From NCBI RefSeq assembly GCF_910592395.1, contig NC_088311.1:994501-1058500 (forward strand): a stretch of 64,000 nucleotides of DNA, written 5' to 3'. Below, piece after piece: positions 1 through 14,340 of this stretch. The position numbers and the translations under genes are program-made. The DNA is from Lineus longissimus. Its lineage: Eukaryota; Nemertea; Pilidiophora; Heteronemertea; Lineidae. The notes beneath the pieces are model-generated. The model was not told the origin of the DNA. It saw only the letters and a list, made by a program, of their open reading frames with translations, and did not search any database. Numbering within the stretch: position 1 is the first letter of the stretch; each line of letters opens with the position of its first letter.

Positions 1-2924
1 ATACAATGTCCTCTCCTCTCCGATATTCGACCCGGGTCTCTTTACCGACAATGAACATTGTCAGGTTATATTGATTTGACGAATTATTGATAATCTAACA
101 AGCGGTACATATAGCATGTCGTCTGCTATCGCGTGGTCTACAACAGATCAACAACCTGGCCAGGCCTCAGGTGCTCTATTAACTCTTTATGCTCCGAGCA
201 CCACTAATGAAATCAAAGATGAACAACAAAACATTTCAGGAGACCGAGAGAGGCTCGAACTGATACTGAAACGTAGACTGGCGCCTTTCGACCAAAATCC
301 TTTGACTCTAAGGTTGCCATTGCAACAATACTGAAAAAGTTGCAAGAAACCGCTTCGCCCTGACCAACCTCCTATAGAAATAATTCCTCTATCAAACAGC
401 CGATATATTACTTATAGAGATTCAGTATCAATCCATTAGCAACCTGGGCCGCTTCTTCGCTCAGTGAATGCCAAGACGCGTAAGAAAGCTAAGCCAATAC
501 CAAGAAAGCCAGCACCCACCACGTACAAATAAAGCCCGCATCACCTACAACAATAGCTGCGTCCCAATGCTTTATCTACGCCAGCCTCGCGATGGGTTGG
601 GCGTGGCTTGTTGGCAACCGCCCGAGGCCTAGACTGCAAGCGTATTGTTGTAGCAAACGCGCTGTGAATAGAGATCGGGTGCTAATAATGAATTAAGCAC
701 GTTTGATAAAATCTCATGTGTAATAGATAAGGTAGAGGTTTACGTCGATATACACAAGGCATGACGCGCCCACACCGCAGTCCGTAGCCGCCTACCACGG
801 AATGACAAAGTAGACCAGATGAATCTACGCAATATCTATAACGCAAGTCAATCAAACTGCCCCAAATCAAAACCAGTAAAATGAAACCTTTATACGTTTT
901 CTGCGATAACCCCAACATAGTCACCACTCCGAAACAGGAATTGACTTCCTGTTGTATATGAATTCTTAAAACAGAAACGCTACATTCTTTACCTTCCTCA
1001 GTAATAACCAATCACAACACGTTATAACATAACGTAGTTTGGAGGAGATCTGAAAAAGGACCCGATCCTTGAAAATGGTACATCATACGACTAAAGATGA
1101 CATGAGATAGTGTTTATTTTCCTTACCCACAGCTGGACACCCACCCCGACCAGACCCCCTTCCAACCCTTGCTATGTCAGCAGTATCGAAATATCGATCA
1201 AGATAGCGGTTCATACCGACAACGAAAGCTGCGTACCAGCCGGGCTACCTGTCCCAACGTCTCATTAGCGACACATTGACAATTAAGACGTGATAATGAT
1301 GGTGCATGGAGACGGGACGGCAAAACACAGCAGGTTGTGCTGTCTATTTCCAATTACGGGGCGGTCATCTAGTCACTCATTCAAGCTCTCTTTTATATTG
1401 CATGATAGCAAGAAATAATAAGAAAGACTTTCTTAATGGTTAATAGGTAGTGTCTCAATTGCCTTTCACGGGACAGCAGTGATACACACAATAGGTCTTG
1501 CTGTACCGTGTCCAATGTGTACAGTGTCGGGTGCTGGTGGAATCATACATTTATATGTATATTACGGAACTTGAATATAGAGCCCGTCTTTCACTCTGGT
1601 AGTGTCTTATTCGCTTTCACCCGAGAGAAGATTGTCCCGGTAGACGGAGCCTTCTTTGTATGACTCAGATGAAACTCGGCGACAACTTGATGTGTCCCCG
1701 TGGATGTCGCCGAACAACCCAGGCCACTAGTGGAGGGAGGGCAACCGGAGCCGAGACGGAGACAAGACTCGGGTGCAGGATAAATTAGTAATGAGGTGTC
1801 TTTTCGCCCGGCATGCGTCCCTCCTGATTAGTTAGCAGACTGCGATGGAAGCGGGTCAGATGCAGGTCGGTACTCCTCATCTGATTCGAAACGCCCTGAT
1901 TCCAGGTAGGAGGAATCGAGCAGGTTTATAACGTTGCCATGGTTACCGAACGGTCGAGCAATTTGCCGTCGAACTCCCGATAAAAGTGTTCTGTGGGTTG
2001 TTTGTCGTCGCGTTTCGCGTTGACACTTTGTCGGGATGGATGCTCGTGCGTACTTGCTGACTTGATTATGGCGGCCAATCTTAGAAGAACTAGAGGAATT
2101 GACCATGTAAAGTAGGAAGGCAAACTCCTGGCGACTTATTAAATCTGTGCCCCTGATATCTAGCAATCCTGTATTGATCCAAAGAAAAACCTTGATACTA
2201 CCGATGGCACTTTCTCCATGTGTAGTCCGATCCTAAGATAAATGTGACATGCCTTGTCCCAGTCCCAGCGACCGTACCAAACTCCTGGGTTCTTATAACC
2301 AATGGCTTAGACGCCAAGAAGCTTCTGACATCATCTACTGGTAATCTGATTCGTGGTACACAACACTGAAAGCAATCTACCAAAATCTTCCTGTACGATT
2401 ACCATTTTTCAGATATCTTCCTGATTGTGATTAAAATTCGAGAAAAAGCTACACGCATCTTTCTTAGCAATCATCTCCCTTTTTTGCCATTGTCTCCATC
2501 CATCTCTTTGACGATATGAGCACGGGACTGGCCGAGAAGCCATTAGCTAAGGAGGCCCACCTACATGGCCGCTCAATGACCTAATGGAGAGATGAAAGCA
2601 CACTCCTTTGTCCTCAGTTATCCGCCTGTGATAAGCCTTGACTCAGCTAGCCATCGCTGGTGCTATACCCGGAGGAGGGCTTCAGCCGGCAATGGCATTA
2701 TCGGGACCGGCCTAGCAGTGGATGGGAAGCCCAGAAAGTGCTTTCCGGTGTATAAGATTGCCTGAGCCAATATTTACCCCAGGAAAGCTGATGTGTAGCA
2801 ATATTCATTTCTGAGAGCAATATACAGTATGGGATCAAGTAGTAGTCTTGAAATGGCCAATCATTAGTTTCCTTGCCGCGCTTTTAAAGGTGACACAAGA
2901 AGATAATAAAAGTGATCTATAACC

Positions 2925-2986
2925 GAGAATCTCCATCATAGACCCATCTATGTGGTTCCATACATAGATGGATGATGGAGAATCTC
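2925..2986. repeat. imperfect inverted repeat (hairpin)
   Basis: The left arm (2925-2953) and right arm (2962-2986) are near-complementary. Both contain the sense or antisense form of TCTCCATCAT and CCATCTATGT, and the left arm has a 4-base insertion. The loop is about 8 bases. More CCATC/GATGG motifs follow to about 3050. It may be a remnant of a small transposon or a simple palindrome. Confidence 0.6.
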
Positions 2987-3527
2987 TACCACAATCATAT
3001 GACAATCATCATAGATCCATCCATAGGCCCATCAATGATCCATGGATGACTACATTCGCCTGTGTGCAGCACAACATCTTATTCCGTATAGACTAGCTGC
3101 TACATTCATCCATCCCACCACCGTCTGTCCCCAGCAAGAGACATCGTCTTCTCTTTGAAGACTGCGTGGGCCGTAAGGCTTCTGCATGTCGTCATGTTTC
3201 TTATCGAGGACGGGACTGCACTGGACTGCAATGACTAAGGATTCGTTTCCTGGGGCCCTACTATTCCTTTCAACGGCATCTTACTTTCACCAGTGAATTC
3301 ATAATACACCGCTTGCAAGGGTTCAGCAAAGTGGAGAAAATCGATGATTGGAATGATCATCGAGTCTCATTTCGTGATTATAATATGCTTGCTTCGAAAC
3401 AGTGCCTGATCGATTGATGTTGGACGGGATGAACTGATAGTTGAATATAGACATCAGCAGCAATCAGTATCATCATGACAGTGTCCCATCCTCTTATCAA
3501 TTTTCTACACAACATTTGCATGTTATG

Positions 3528-4229
3528 CCTACAGATATCGGACCCTGGAATGCCTGGACCGTCTGTAGGAGTCCACTATCTGCACGGCAGGCCTACAGAT
3601 ATCGGACCCTGGAATGCCTGGACTGTCTGTAGGAGTCCACTCTCTGCAGGGCGGGCCTACAGATATCGGACCCTGGAATACCTGGACTGTCTGTAGGAGT
3701 CCACTCTCTGCAGAGCGGGCCTACAGATATCGGACCCTGGAATGCCTGGACTGTCTGTAGGAGTCCACTATCTGCACGGCATGCCTACAGATATCGGACC
3801 CTGGAATGCCTGGACTGTCTGTAGGAGTCCACTCTCTGCAGGGCGGGCCTACAGATATCGGACCCTGGAATGCCTGGACTGTCTGTAGGAGTCCACTCTC
3901 TGCAGAGCGGGCCTACAGATATCAGACCCTGGAATGCCTGGACTGTCTGTAGGAGTCCACTATCTGCAGGGCGGGCCTACAGATATCGGACCCTGGAATG
4001 CCTGGACTGTCTGTAGGAGTCCACTCTCTGCAGGGCGGGCCTACAGATATCGGACCCTGGAATGCCTGGACTGTCTGTAGGAGTCCACTCTCTGCAGGGC
4101 GGGCCTACAGATATCGGACCCTGGAATGCCTGGACTGTCTGTCGGAGTCCACTCTCTGCAGGGCGGGCCTACAGATATCGGATCCTGGAATGCCTGGACT
4201 GTCTGTAGGAGTCCACTCTCTGCAGGGCG
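3528..4229. repeat. 64-bp tandem repeat, 11 copies
   Basis: Eleven head-to-tail copies of a 64-bp unit begin at 3529, 3593, 3657 and so on to 4169. Copies differ by only a few substitutions, for example ATCGGAC versus ATCAGAC, TCTCTGCAGG versus TATCTGCACG, and TGTAGGAG versus TGTCGGAG. Each unit holds the inverted pair CCTACAGA / TCTGTAGG (3528-3535 and 3562-3569 in the first copy), so every unit can fold into a hairpin with a 26-base loop. Because 64 is not a multiple of 3, open frames running through the array on both strands are artefacts of the repeat. Confidence 0.95.
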
Positions 4230-6931
4230 TGTCACAGCGAATATTCAAAAATGTTCAATAGAATTTGTGACCTTGATATACCCCAGGATGTTTGTTTCAA
4301 CACTGTGACAAATGTGCCTGGTAATCTTCTCGTTTAATTGCTGTCCTGATCACAACAGCAACAAAAGGAACCTGATGATAGTTTCGAAACAAGTCAATGA
4401 CCTGGCTGTAAATCAGTGACGACAGCCCATTCAAATATGTAAACTAGACCCCAATTCAATTAGTAAATCCCATTTTGAAAAGGCGGCATGCAGCAGCCTC
4501 GCTGATGGTGAAATGAAAGTTGTCGGAAGTTGTTAATGGAAGAGTCTTTCCGGCATTATGATGTTTCATGTTCAGCATCCTCTATAGAACCAATCCAACC
4601 GATGTTGACATAATTGAGTAGCGTATTGTACATGTTGATGTACAGCAATTTTCAAGGATAGCAGAGAACCTTAATATGAAATTAAAGTGATATTCGATTT
4701 CTCTTTCTTCGCCCGAGAAAGTACAGTTTCATACAGCGAGCCAACTAGAAACCAAGTTTGACTGGTTTAGGTTTCTCTATTGCTCTAGCTGAGCCTAGTC
4801 AGTCTTACATGACTCGCACTGCGTTGCCTACATGGCGAACTGTAAGATGTAATTAACTAAAATGTGTTCAATAATCAATGTAACATGAGGTATTCTACCA
4901 TCTCGTCAGTCAGTCGTCATGGCAGTGGCTATGGACTTGGGACCTTCAAGCCAAACATCTCAACCCTCAAGGTAAGGCCTACATCGCGAAGCTTGCGGGC
5001 TGCGCTGGGATTAACCTAAGGAAGGAGGAGTGGCCCAGCATTCACCTAGCTGCATTCTCGTCCGTTTCCCTCCCGTTTCGTTCCCCACCGCGGACTCCCC
5101 CTGCATGAGCGGCCCACTGGACACAGCCAGCTTGCACGCGAACACAAAGATTATCTCTCGTTACATTGCTTCATCTTCAACCTCCCGAGTGAGGTGGTAT
5201 AGGCTGTCACGAAATGGATAATGCAAGTCTTTCTTGGAATTCACAAAAAACAGTTTAAGAATATTTTACCTACAAGTTTTGCAGATAACATTTGTAAAGC
5301 GTAAGATGATACTGTTGTTCTGAGGTTGTCAACGCAGGGACAACATGAGAAGATGACGATGAGCAGATGGCGGATCAAAAACTAAGACGTTTGCCTTTCG
5401 ACACAAAAAAGATCCCACACATTTGAATATGTAAGAATACATTTGGTTTATTCATTTCGGTACAAAATATTTGCCGCGAAAGCAGAGTTTCTAATATTCA
5501 TAGTCAAAAGCAATCCTAGCAACATGAAAAACCATGCTGTAATCTTCTTGATCCAAACGTGAGAGAAATAGAGTGAAATGGTTGTAAAGAAGAGTTCGCA
5601 GTGGGACAGCATGATTAGATGTGACCACATTCTCTTGAAGATGCTCGGCGCCGTCAGCTGCGTGTTCTGTTCAAAGCTCGGCCAGCTCTTGATAGGAAAT
5701 AACCCGAGAAAAATAGTGTTGGACATGCGAGCGTTTGATGGGCTTCAACAAGCTTTACACTGGGAAGCTGTTGACGAGAGGTAGTTTCCATGGAAGCAGT
5801 GGTTTGCTTTGGGTATGTTGGTATTGGCAAAATAACGAATGGTAGCAGAGTCATAGGCCTACTCATGAGAACTTGAGTTTGCGTTAGCGTTGTCTCGCTT
5901 GCTATGTCTCGGAAGTTATGTGTTACCATTATGCATTACGACAATGGTCACCAGAATCCAGGTAATCTGCAATTTAGTTCAATCGCCTGAAAGCCATCTA
6001 TTTTTGGGAATGACGAAAGAGTCGAACTGCAGCTCAGAGTGACTCAGATTCGATCTATTCCACGCGGAACATTGGTCTTACTTTGAGCTCCATCGCACCT
6101 ACTTTAGAACATGGAACCCTTTCTTCTGACGGAAATATGGATAGGCGCAGGTTTCTTCCATCAAGGAGGCTGGTCCCACTCGAATCATTGCCCTCTGGCG
6201 CGTGTCGAGTGACGCGACCCGTTGCTAGAGCAACTGAGGGTGATGTTGGATGAGAGCGGAAACAAGGGCTGGAGATAGTCAGGTGGGAGGATGACGCCGG
6301 TAAAGACTGCCGTGGCCGCTTCTATCAGAGCGCAGATCTCTCGATACAAGGACGGGAGACAGGTGGTAGGATTCGTGACGATAGAAGAGATAGGTTGGAA
6401 AACAACCTCATTATGAATAGAATATTTCTATCAAAATTACAGTTCGCATTACAAGATTACGGAGCAAACAAACGCAAAAAAACGTTCACCATCAAAGCCC
6501 AGCACTATAAAAGGTTCTACAGGAGGCTATCTCGCAAAGAGGTACCAAGTCTAGGCGTCATGTGCTAAGACTACTGCGTGCAAAGGCCAAGCCACAGAAC
6601 AGCCCCCTTCTTATTAGGCGGTCTGGACCTGCCACCTGAGTTTAGCAGCCTCCCTCGGTGCGGTCTCCGATCAATGTTCCATTCAGCCAGCTGCCGTAAC
6701 TCGAGTATTAGATGGGTCGGCTCGGGTTTCCCAAGCTGGTAAGAATGCACTTAGATTGAAAGAAGTTATTGCATTGTGGTTGCTGAGTACATAAGAGGTT
6801 GTTCGTGCTGGAATCTTGCAGGGTGATGCTCAAGGGATGCTCAGACGGATCGAGGGATGACTTACATTTTGCTATGAGTGAATCGGTGAATTGAAACATA
6901 AAGACTTGAAATGCACACGCTGCTAGCACAC

Positions 6932-7217
6932 GAACTGGGAACGGCCTGTAACAAGCTCCGAGCAGCAGGGTTGAAACAACCTCCTTGCACATGAACTTGG
7001 AACGGCCTGTAACAAGCTCCGAGCAGCAGGGTTGAAACAACCTCCTTGCACATGAACTTGGAACGGCCTGTAACAAGCTCCGAGCAGCAGGGTTGAAACA
7101 GCCTCCTTGCACATGAACTGGGAACGGCCTGTAACAAGCTCCGAGCAGCAGGGTTGAAACAGCCTCCTGCACATGAACTGGGAACGGCCTGTAACATGCT
7201 CCAAGCAGCAGGGTTTC
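6932..7217. repeat. 61-bp minisatellite, about 4.7 copies
   Basis: Units beginning GAACT(T/G)GGAACGGCCTGTAA start at 6932, 6993, 7054, 7115 and 7175. The period is 61 bp, except for the last interval of 60, which has a one-base deletion (CCTTGC to CCTGC). Copies are almost identical, so the expansion is recent or homogenised. The open frames through it on the minus strand are repeat artefacts. Confidence 0.93.
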
Positions 7218-10200
7218 TTGTCAGACTCTCCTGGAACGGCAAGTAAATTAGCCGTGATTCTGTTGCATTACTTCACCGAGCAGAGTATCGAGCTTTCTCT
7301 TGATATCGGAGCGATGGCGCGCTGCAAAAAGCCCGATGGTTTTTCAATCCCAGGTAGGATATCCAGTCACCAATCGGAAATAGGATTGTCCTGCTACAAT
7401 TGGCGTTGGTTCGTCACGACAAGCCGGCTCTCGCTCTCCTACAAAGCGCTAGGCAAGGCATCACGTAGCGCCCATGTAACTCTAAGACTTAATAACGCGA
7501 CGTGACGGCTTCTTTTAAGATTAGCGTTAACGGTTGTTTGAGGGAATGCAATGGTTAGATTACCAGGCTTGTTGTATCGTCTGGGGATATGACGAAGTCT
7601 TTAAATGAACAGCAGAATGGAGATTTTTAAAACCGTAAATATACAATGCAGGTGATCCGGGAGATGTTGGATTCCTCCATCTAACAGAAGCATTACTGAA
7701 ACAGATATTTTTCTAATAGTGAGAGGCTTTCGCTGGTTTCAGAGCAGGTGTAACCGGAATACACTATGATATCTCCCTTGAGGACAGTCCTTGTTCGATG
7801 GATTGAAGACAGTGGCTATGAAAGTCAATGGCCTAAGATCACCTTTTACTCCCCGGACTTATTCTCATGAAGACGAGGATGATTAAGTCAGTCGACCTGT
7901 CATTAAATATAGAAAGTGAACTTGAACCATCAAACCACGATGATATTCGGTGACCCAGGGATTCCGACCCGCCATGACTCAGTTCGCCTCAAATGAACAT
8001 TCATTACTGTAAACTATTGCGGGCAATTACTGCCCAATTTGCGCGACACAAAACGTGTGGTTGTCTAAGGTATACTGACACGCGAGCCAAGGACGGCGTC
8101 TGAGCTAGCTAGTTATGTGATGGGATTCAGCGGACGCTCGGTTTCTTGTGTGATGGATAAATGGACCAAGAGGGGAAGACCGGGCAAGATAAATGTTATG
8201 CTTCTTATCCCAACAGCTCGAACACCGCCGAATCTGCGAGCTAGCTTCGTCAACTTATTGTTGTTCTGTACTTATTAAGATGGGCAATACAAACTCCAGG
8301 ATGACGTTTTTGAGAAGGCATAATTTCTATGTCACCCCATACATCCTAAGTATTCCCTGTGTGTGCACTCAGCCCTTGGCCCAAAATACCAGGTAGCATT
8401 GTTTTCTGATTGGAAAATATAACTGTTGTGGTTGTGGTTGACATCCACATCAATACATCTCAGCTTTAAAGGTTGGCGAGAGGGGGTGCAAGTTTGTGTT
8501 GTGTTCGATTCAAAGTGCCATGCATGCAGAAGCTCAGCAGGATGGTCACCTCGGACAACGAACAGGAACATGATTACGTTTGCCTGGCCTGTCGAGTAGG
8601 TGAGTCCTGGATGAGTGAAGCCAATAGGATATGAATCACCTTCTCGGGAGAGAGTGCTTCAAATTGGACGGAAGTCCTCACTGAGAGTTGATGGCCCACA
8701 AAGAGAGACCGAGGAAGATTATAGAAACCCAGGTGTTATATACAACCGATGGAGTCGAAGAGAGAGCTTTGTCGACACGACTGGATTCGACTTGCAACCC
8801 TGCATGTCACGCCGTGGAATCAGTGTTGGGAGCTACCGGGGATGTTGCGGTCAGTCAACTGATTGTATTCAGTAGTTATTTTCAATTTCAACCGTTGGAA
8901 GATCTCTGTGATATGAGATTACGACTCTGCTTCTTTGAACATCAATCATGCAAGCTGTCATACTCATAGAAATCATGATCGTTTCATGATGCCAAAGTTC
9001 ACAATTTGGTAGGTCTATAGAGTGGAAATCTTGCTCATCGTAAAAAACTTATAAAAGTGCTATTTTATTTTATTCATTTGCCAGTTCAAAGCCTTCAGGT
9101 CGCAGCTCGTAAAAACCCTGTTCAGATGTGAACTGGCTGTGAGACACTTGAACACTGTGCGGCGTGTCCCAGACCATCATCTCGCCCTGCTGAATATCGC
9201 CACTGGTGATAATCTGATACGAGCAAAAACGGCCGGGTTTACAGCTCGCTAGCTTCAGGACAGCACATAGGCAAGCAATCAGAGGAAATGCTCGGGTTGT
9301 GCCCAATGAGGATTAGCAAGAAAGACGGCCATGACCTCAGGACATCCGAGTATTGTACTCGCCACGTGCCAGGCTGACCAATCAGTGAACACCAGCTCCA
9401 GCGGCTGGTGACTTTTCCTCATCTGTGTCTACTCTCATTGTGACTTGCTCCGGCCGCTCCGGGCCAAATTGAAAAGCCGCACAAATTCCCAAGAATCAAT
9501 TTGATATCAACTTAATCAAGCTGGATTAAATCATTGTCGGGCGTGCTGCTTGCATGCGGGAATACACCACCAGACAGGGAAAGAAGTTTTGGTTGTGGAA
9601 CCTTTCGGGCCGTTCGTTGTGATTGTGTTCCGGGACGCGGGGACCAGCGGGATTTGACAGGCGCACGCTTCGTGAGTTTCTCTCATTACTGTGCGCTGTA
9701 TATCGACTTTTGGGCCAGTCGAAGGCCGTATTGGGTCAGACAAATGCAGTATACGCTGTGTATGATCTATCAGGTTATCATTGGTGTCACACCGTAGAGT
9801 AAAAGGAAATAGACCGAGTTTTCCGTCATCAGTTTCTTACCAAGTGAGCCAAACAGTTGAAAACCTTTTTAACACAATGGTTTGCCAACAGTAGTCGTAA
9901 GTATCACAAACAAGGTTGCAAGTATGTGGGTAGGACAGCAAGTTGATGACGTCAACAATTCAGGAACAAGCGCCCTACATGTTCTTTCCCTAATTATGTT
10001 CCAAGAACGGCAGAGAATAAGTGAGGATGTTGCCGGTGGCCCTCGCCACCTCTCTGCGCTCCGTGCCCTTTCCCGCTGACCCCTTCACTACCTCATTTCC
10101 GACTTACAATACTCCGCCATCCGAGCCAGCCAAGCTGGGAGATTATTACTTATTCTCGAGTTTTCGCTCAGAATCCGAGCTACAATAGACATATTACACG

Positions 10201-13200
10201 CTATTTCTGTCCCATTAAGATCCAAGGGAGAGAGGGACGGCAGACACGAGGCGAGCGCGTGCCGCAGTCTTGACGGGCATAGTCCGCCATAACGAACCGT
10301 CCCGTAGTCAATTATTCCCATCCTAAATCATTTGCCATCCCTAACAAGGTACGCATTGGGTCAATCTTGCCATATCTCTGCCGTGATTTATTGGGACGGC
10401 AACATCTCTCAGCAATATCTATGTTTCTTCGATAGTCGCAACCCGCAGTCTGCTCGGTAATGATATACTATATCTGGCTTAGCCCCGTCTAATCTGATAG
10501 AGGTCGTATGGGATGGCAGCCCAAATTAGACTGCAGGGACTAACCTGAGTAACGAATAGCAAAAGTGATATCTTCTTTTACAAAAAAGCTTTCAAAAGAA
10601 CACCAATCCGTCGACTAAACAATTGAGAAGTACCGCTGTTGTAGGAAACAGATTTGTTCGCCTATGGGGCCCATTTAGATATTCGGAGGAGGTGACACTG
10701 AGACCACATGTAGATATTGTTTCATTCCATGTGCTGGTCGAGGAAACGAACCCCGGAGACGTTTGCCGTCCGAGCAAGCTGTAGCTGTTTTTATCTTAAT
10801 GAGTTGACACGATCACTAGACACCACCTGTCCCATTTCCTCCCATTGATTGGATTAGGTAGGTGTTTCATGACAGAGACACCGTGGCCTTCGAGGTGCGG
10901 CCAGGCTTTCAAGGGCAGGACGCATCATTGGAGATGACGCGGACTCGTACATCTACGAGACTCTTGCTCTCATATGTCGTTTATATAAAGCTAGTTTTTT
11001 GTCCAATTAGGTAGATAATAGCTTTCAGCGATTTGAGATTTGAATCGTCATGGCCATATCAAGTTGGTATCATGTTGGCAAATGATATACGACCATCGAG
11101 GAAACATCCCAAATAGGCTGATATAGCTGAAGCCGCCCGTTACAACAAGATCGTTGAGATATCGGGCCGAGAGAAAGCTTTGCTATACATTTTTGACTAT
11201 GTGGCAATTTGTTTACGAGTTAACTTTGGCCCTTGATGACCGAGCAAAGAATCAGATCAGTCCGAAATCTAGTCTGTCGAAATGAATATAAAAACGCCAA
11301 CAATACGGATAATCAGGTGTATTGTCCGTTTCCAACGATTCATATCGGCTTCATCAGGATTTTTTCTCTCACGAGTGACACCTAAACCATCCCGAGACGA
11401 CCATTATCAATTCAACATCTGCTAATGAATTTGGTGCGTCAGATGATAGCTGATGGCGGCACTGATATCGGTCTCCCGTCCCAGAGCCAGGCATCGATCG
11501 CCAGCCGCAGTCCCGCAGTCTCATCGCCCGCCTAATCAAACCAATAGATCTGTCACCAAGGATCAATGTTTAATCGTTAACACCAGATTAATCACCTGAC
11601 ATGTCAATGCCTGTCCGTTTTAAGAAATATAAACGTTGCGGATTAGATGCGCCACTCAATTGTGATTTTACACTCGTTATTGCTGAGTGATCATTCGTGA
11701 AACATCGTGGCCACTGTTTGAATTATCACCATCTTCGGTCGTATGTTTGTCTGATTTATTTCTTATCGACTGGGCTAGTGAGGGAATTGGATACTACCAA
11801 GGCAATTGGGAGTCAGTGTTTCGCTATTCAAGATCGTTTAGAAAGAGCGTTGGTTGTGTTGATCACATGGCATTGGCTCAAAGGGGTCCAGGGTTAAGGT
11901 TACAGCTAAAGGAATTGATAGTCGACATTCAGACCTGCTTGTAGCCGAAAATATGTTCCTTGTTCATTTTTCTGAGCTTTCATTCCGATCAGCACCTTGA
12001 CGTTACAGCCAACAGCAAGAACATCAACTAAAAGCTCCTAAAAACCTCACCTGGCAATGTCACATTTGATGATTTACAGTCTCTCCCCAGAAGCAATCGG
12101 GGTTTATTTTCGATTCGGTCTTATTACATTAGGTTGAAACGTTTGCAGCCTTCAGCACTTTACTACACCCGCAGCATGCCCAATGATGGCGATCACGATT
12201 ATTGCTGATCAATGATGATTTCTCCAATCGTGGTCGAAACATTTTCGACCAAACCCGCGAACGACACGATTCATGGAGGTTCCTGTTGGGACAAACGTGG
12301 TCAACGACCATGTACGGGGTAGAGAATGGGCTAAAGCATTTCTCACCGCAAATCTCGTTTGTGACACTGAATTACCGGCTACATTGTACCTTTGACGTTA
12401 TCAGCTGGCTGGTTCACAAATGAAAGTCCATCTTCCATGCCAACAAAGCCATTCAATTCGAATGCAAGACGATGGATAAGGATACCGTCCACTCACTAAG
12501 AAGACGGAAGCTGTCACCGCCGCCAACAGCACCGTGATCCTCATATGAAACATCCGCATTTAGCTGGATATAAGAATATTGCTATCCGCACATATTGAAT
12601 AAAAATACCCATTTCAACCATTGGTTTTGAAATTGAAGTGACAGATAGAAGCATTAAGACTTAAGCATCAGTCGCGTGCCATGGCTGTATCAAATTTGAA
12701 CTTTAATTTCTCCGCAGCCCCAAGAGAGTGCCGCCCTATATTGGTATTCACGGTGCACGCATTGGATTTGTCTCCATTATTGCCCACCAACGGAAAATAA
12801 TATCGGATCGAACCAGATTTACCAGGCGGACGAAATCCTGAAGTAAATTTTAATGGTGTCTCGCGATCGGTTGAGGTGGCATGCAAGGTACTTATGGGAT
12901 GTCTCGATGTCTCGGGGGACTCTGCCCTGGGCTAGGTGCTGGGTTTCAGAAGTTTCACTGGCACCGGTATTAAAACTCAGGCCTTGGGGACACCTCCTCG
13001 GTCGAGGGGCAGTGCTACATCGGTGAGGTGCTGGAGAGCAGAACAAAGGGAAGAACATGCTGGAAAAGCAGAGAAAAACACCTCGGTCTCGGTTTCGAGC
13101 CCCTTTCAGTTCTTGCCAAAAAATGGCACATGGCTATATTGTCGAGAAAGGGCATGAGTAAAATCAATTCAATATATCAGATGGAACATCATAATAAAGA

Positions 13201-14189
13201 AATGAAGTACTTTTTTGGGTCCAGTTTCTTTAAAAGCCTTCCCTCTTGACCTGTCTGATCTCAGTTTGTCACCGGTATCACCTGTCACCCAGCCACTATG
13301 AATATTACTACATCAGCAACTTTTTGCCGCTGCCATAATATCATCGCCACCTAATCCAATTACTTTCATTGTAATGTCGGATCACTTTTTGACCGGAAGT
13401 TCTTCAACGGTGTCTGCGTTCGTGTGATCGGAGAAAACAAAACAACCGACGCTATCATGGTGGCTCTTTCGGTGGATAGGTCACTTGTTTTAATGTACTT
13501 ACTCAGTTTCGGACTAACCTTTGTGAGTATACCGTATATTTAATGATAAATAATATCAATTGTAAGTTAATAGGCTTCCCCGGGGTTCTATTCCATCCGT
13601 ATTTGTAGTAACTGCCGACAGACGTTTTCCCGTTGAGTTTCTAGTTTCTCAGTACACTTAAGTTCATTCATTTAGCAAATGGTCCATTTCATGTAACTCG
13701 TCAACAAGATCACAAATATGAGGTTATACCTCCCAATTTGTCGTCCTTTGTTATAACAAGCCATCAAAACCTGCAAGACTCGCTGCTGGACTTGGCCATA
13801 TCCATGTTATTTCCCTCTACTCAAATACTGGAACGCATCTTCTCAAAGCATGACCATCCACTTTGAGTAAAAGCGATGAACACGGGCTGATGAAACAGGA
13901 CCCGTCACAAAGGCACACAGGCTTGAACTGACAATCAACGGAGACATCCGGCGAGCTATCATTTCAAAGCTATCATCGGTGGTCATGACTCATTGTTATC
14001 CCATCCTCTACCTCCGTCACTCTGACCCAGCGTTCCCTGAGCGTCCCCTTTCACTTGCCTGCCTCGGTCACGTTCTGCAGCCCGGCTTGTTCTCTATTGA
14101 AAGCGCGCCAGGTAAGAGGATTTAGGAAATCTGCAGCCGGAGTCGATGAAAGCGGATCCGCGGTGGGATTAGAGAGTACAGACATGTCA

Positions 14190-14340
14190 GGCATAGGTCC
14201 GGTGAAACTTTGCTTAATCCATGAGGAGACAGTCATTGTAGACGTGGGTCCGGTGAAACTTACCTTAGCCCATGAGGGGAGAGTCATGCAGCCATGGGAC
14301 CGTTGAAACTAGGCTCAGCCCATGAGGAGAGAGATCGTGT
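14190..14340. repeat. 51-52 bp tandem repeat, 3 copies
   Basis: Three diverged copies share GGTCCGGTGAAACTT, then CC(C)ATGAGG, then GAGAGTCAT. Anchors are at 14196, 14247 and 14299. The first two copies are exactly 51 bp apart, so the frame is kept between them (GPVKL...HE). The third is shifted by one base. There is no evidence that it is translated. Confidence 0.75.

Noticed and set aside
3528-4229. Regular direct repeats resembling a CRISPR array
   Set aside because: The 64-bp period is continuous with no unique spacers, and the surrounding genes are eukaryotic. It is a minisatellite.
6708-7242. Open frames of 93-154 codons on minus with repeated peptides (CSELVTGR)
   Set aside because: They exist only because the 61-bp repeat is open in several frames. 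Three frames give equally long products.
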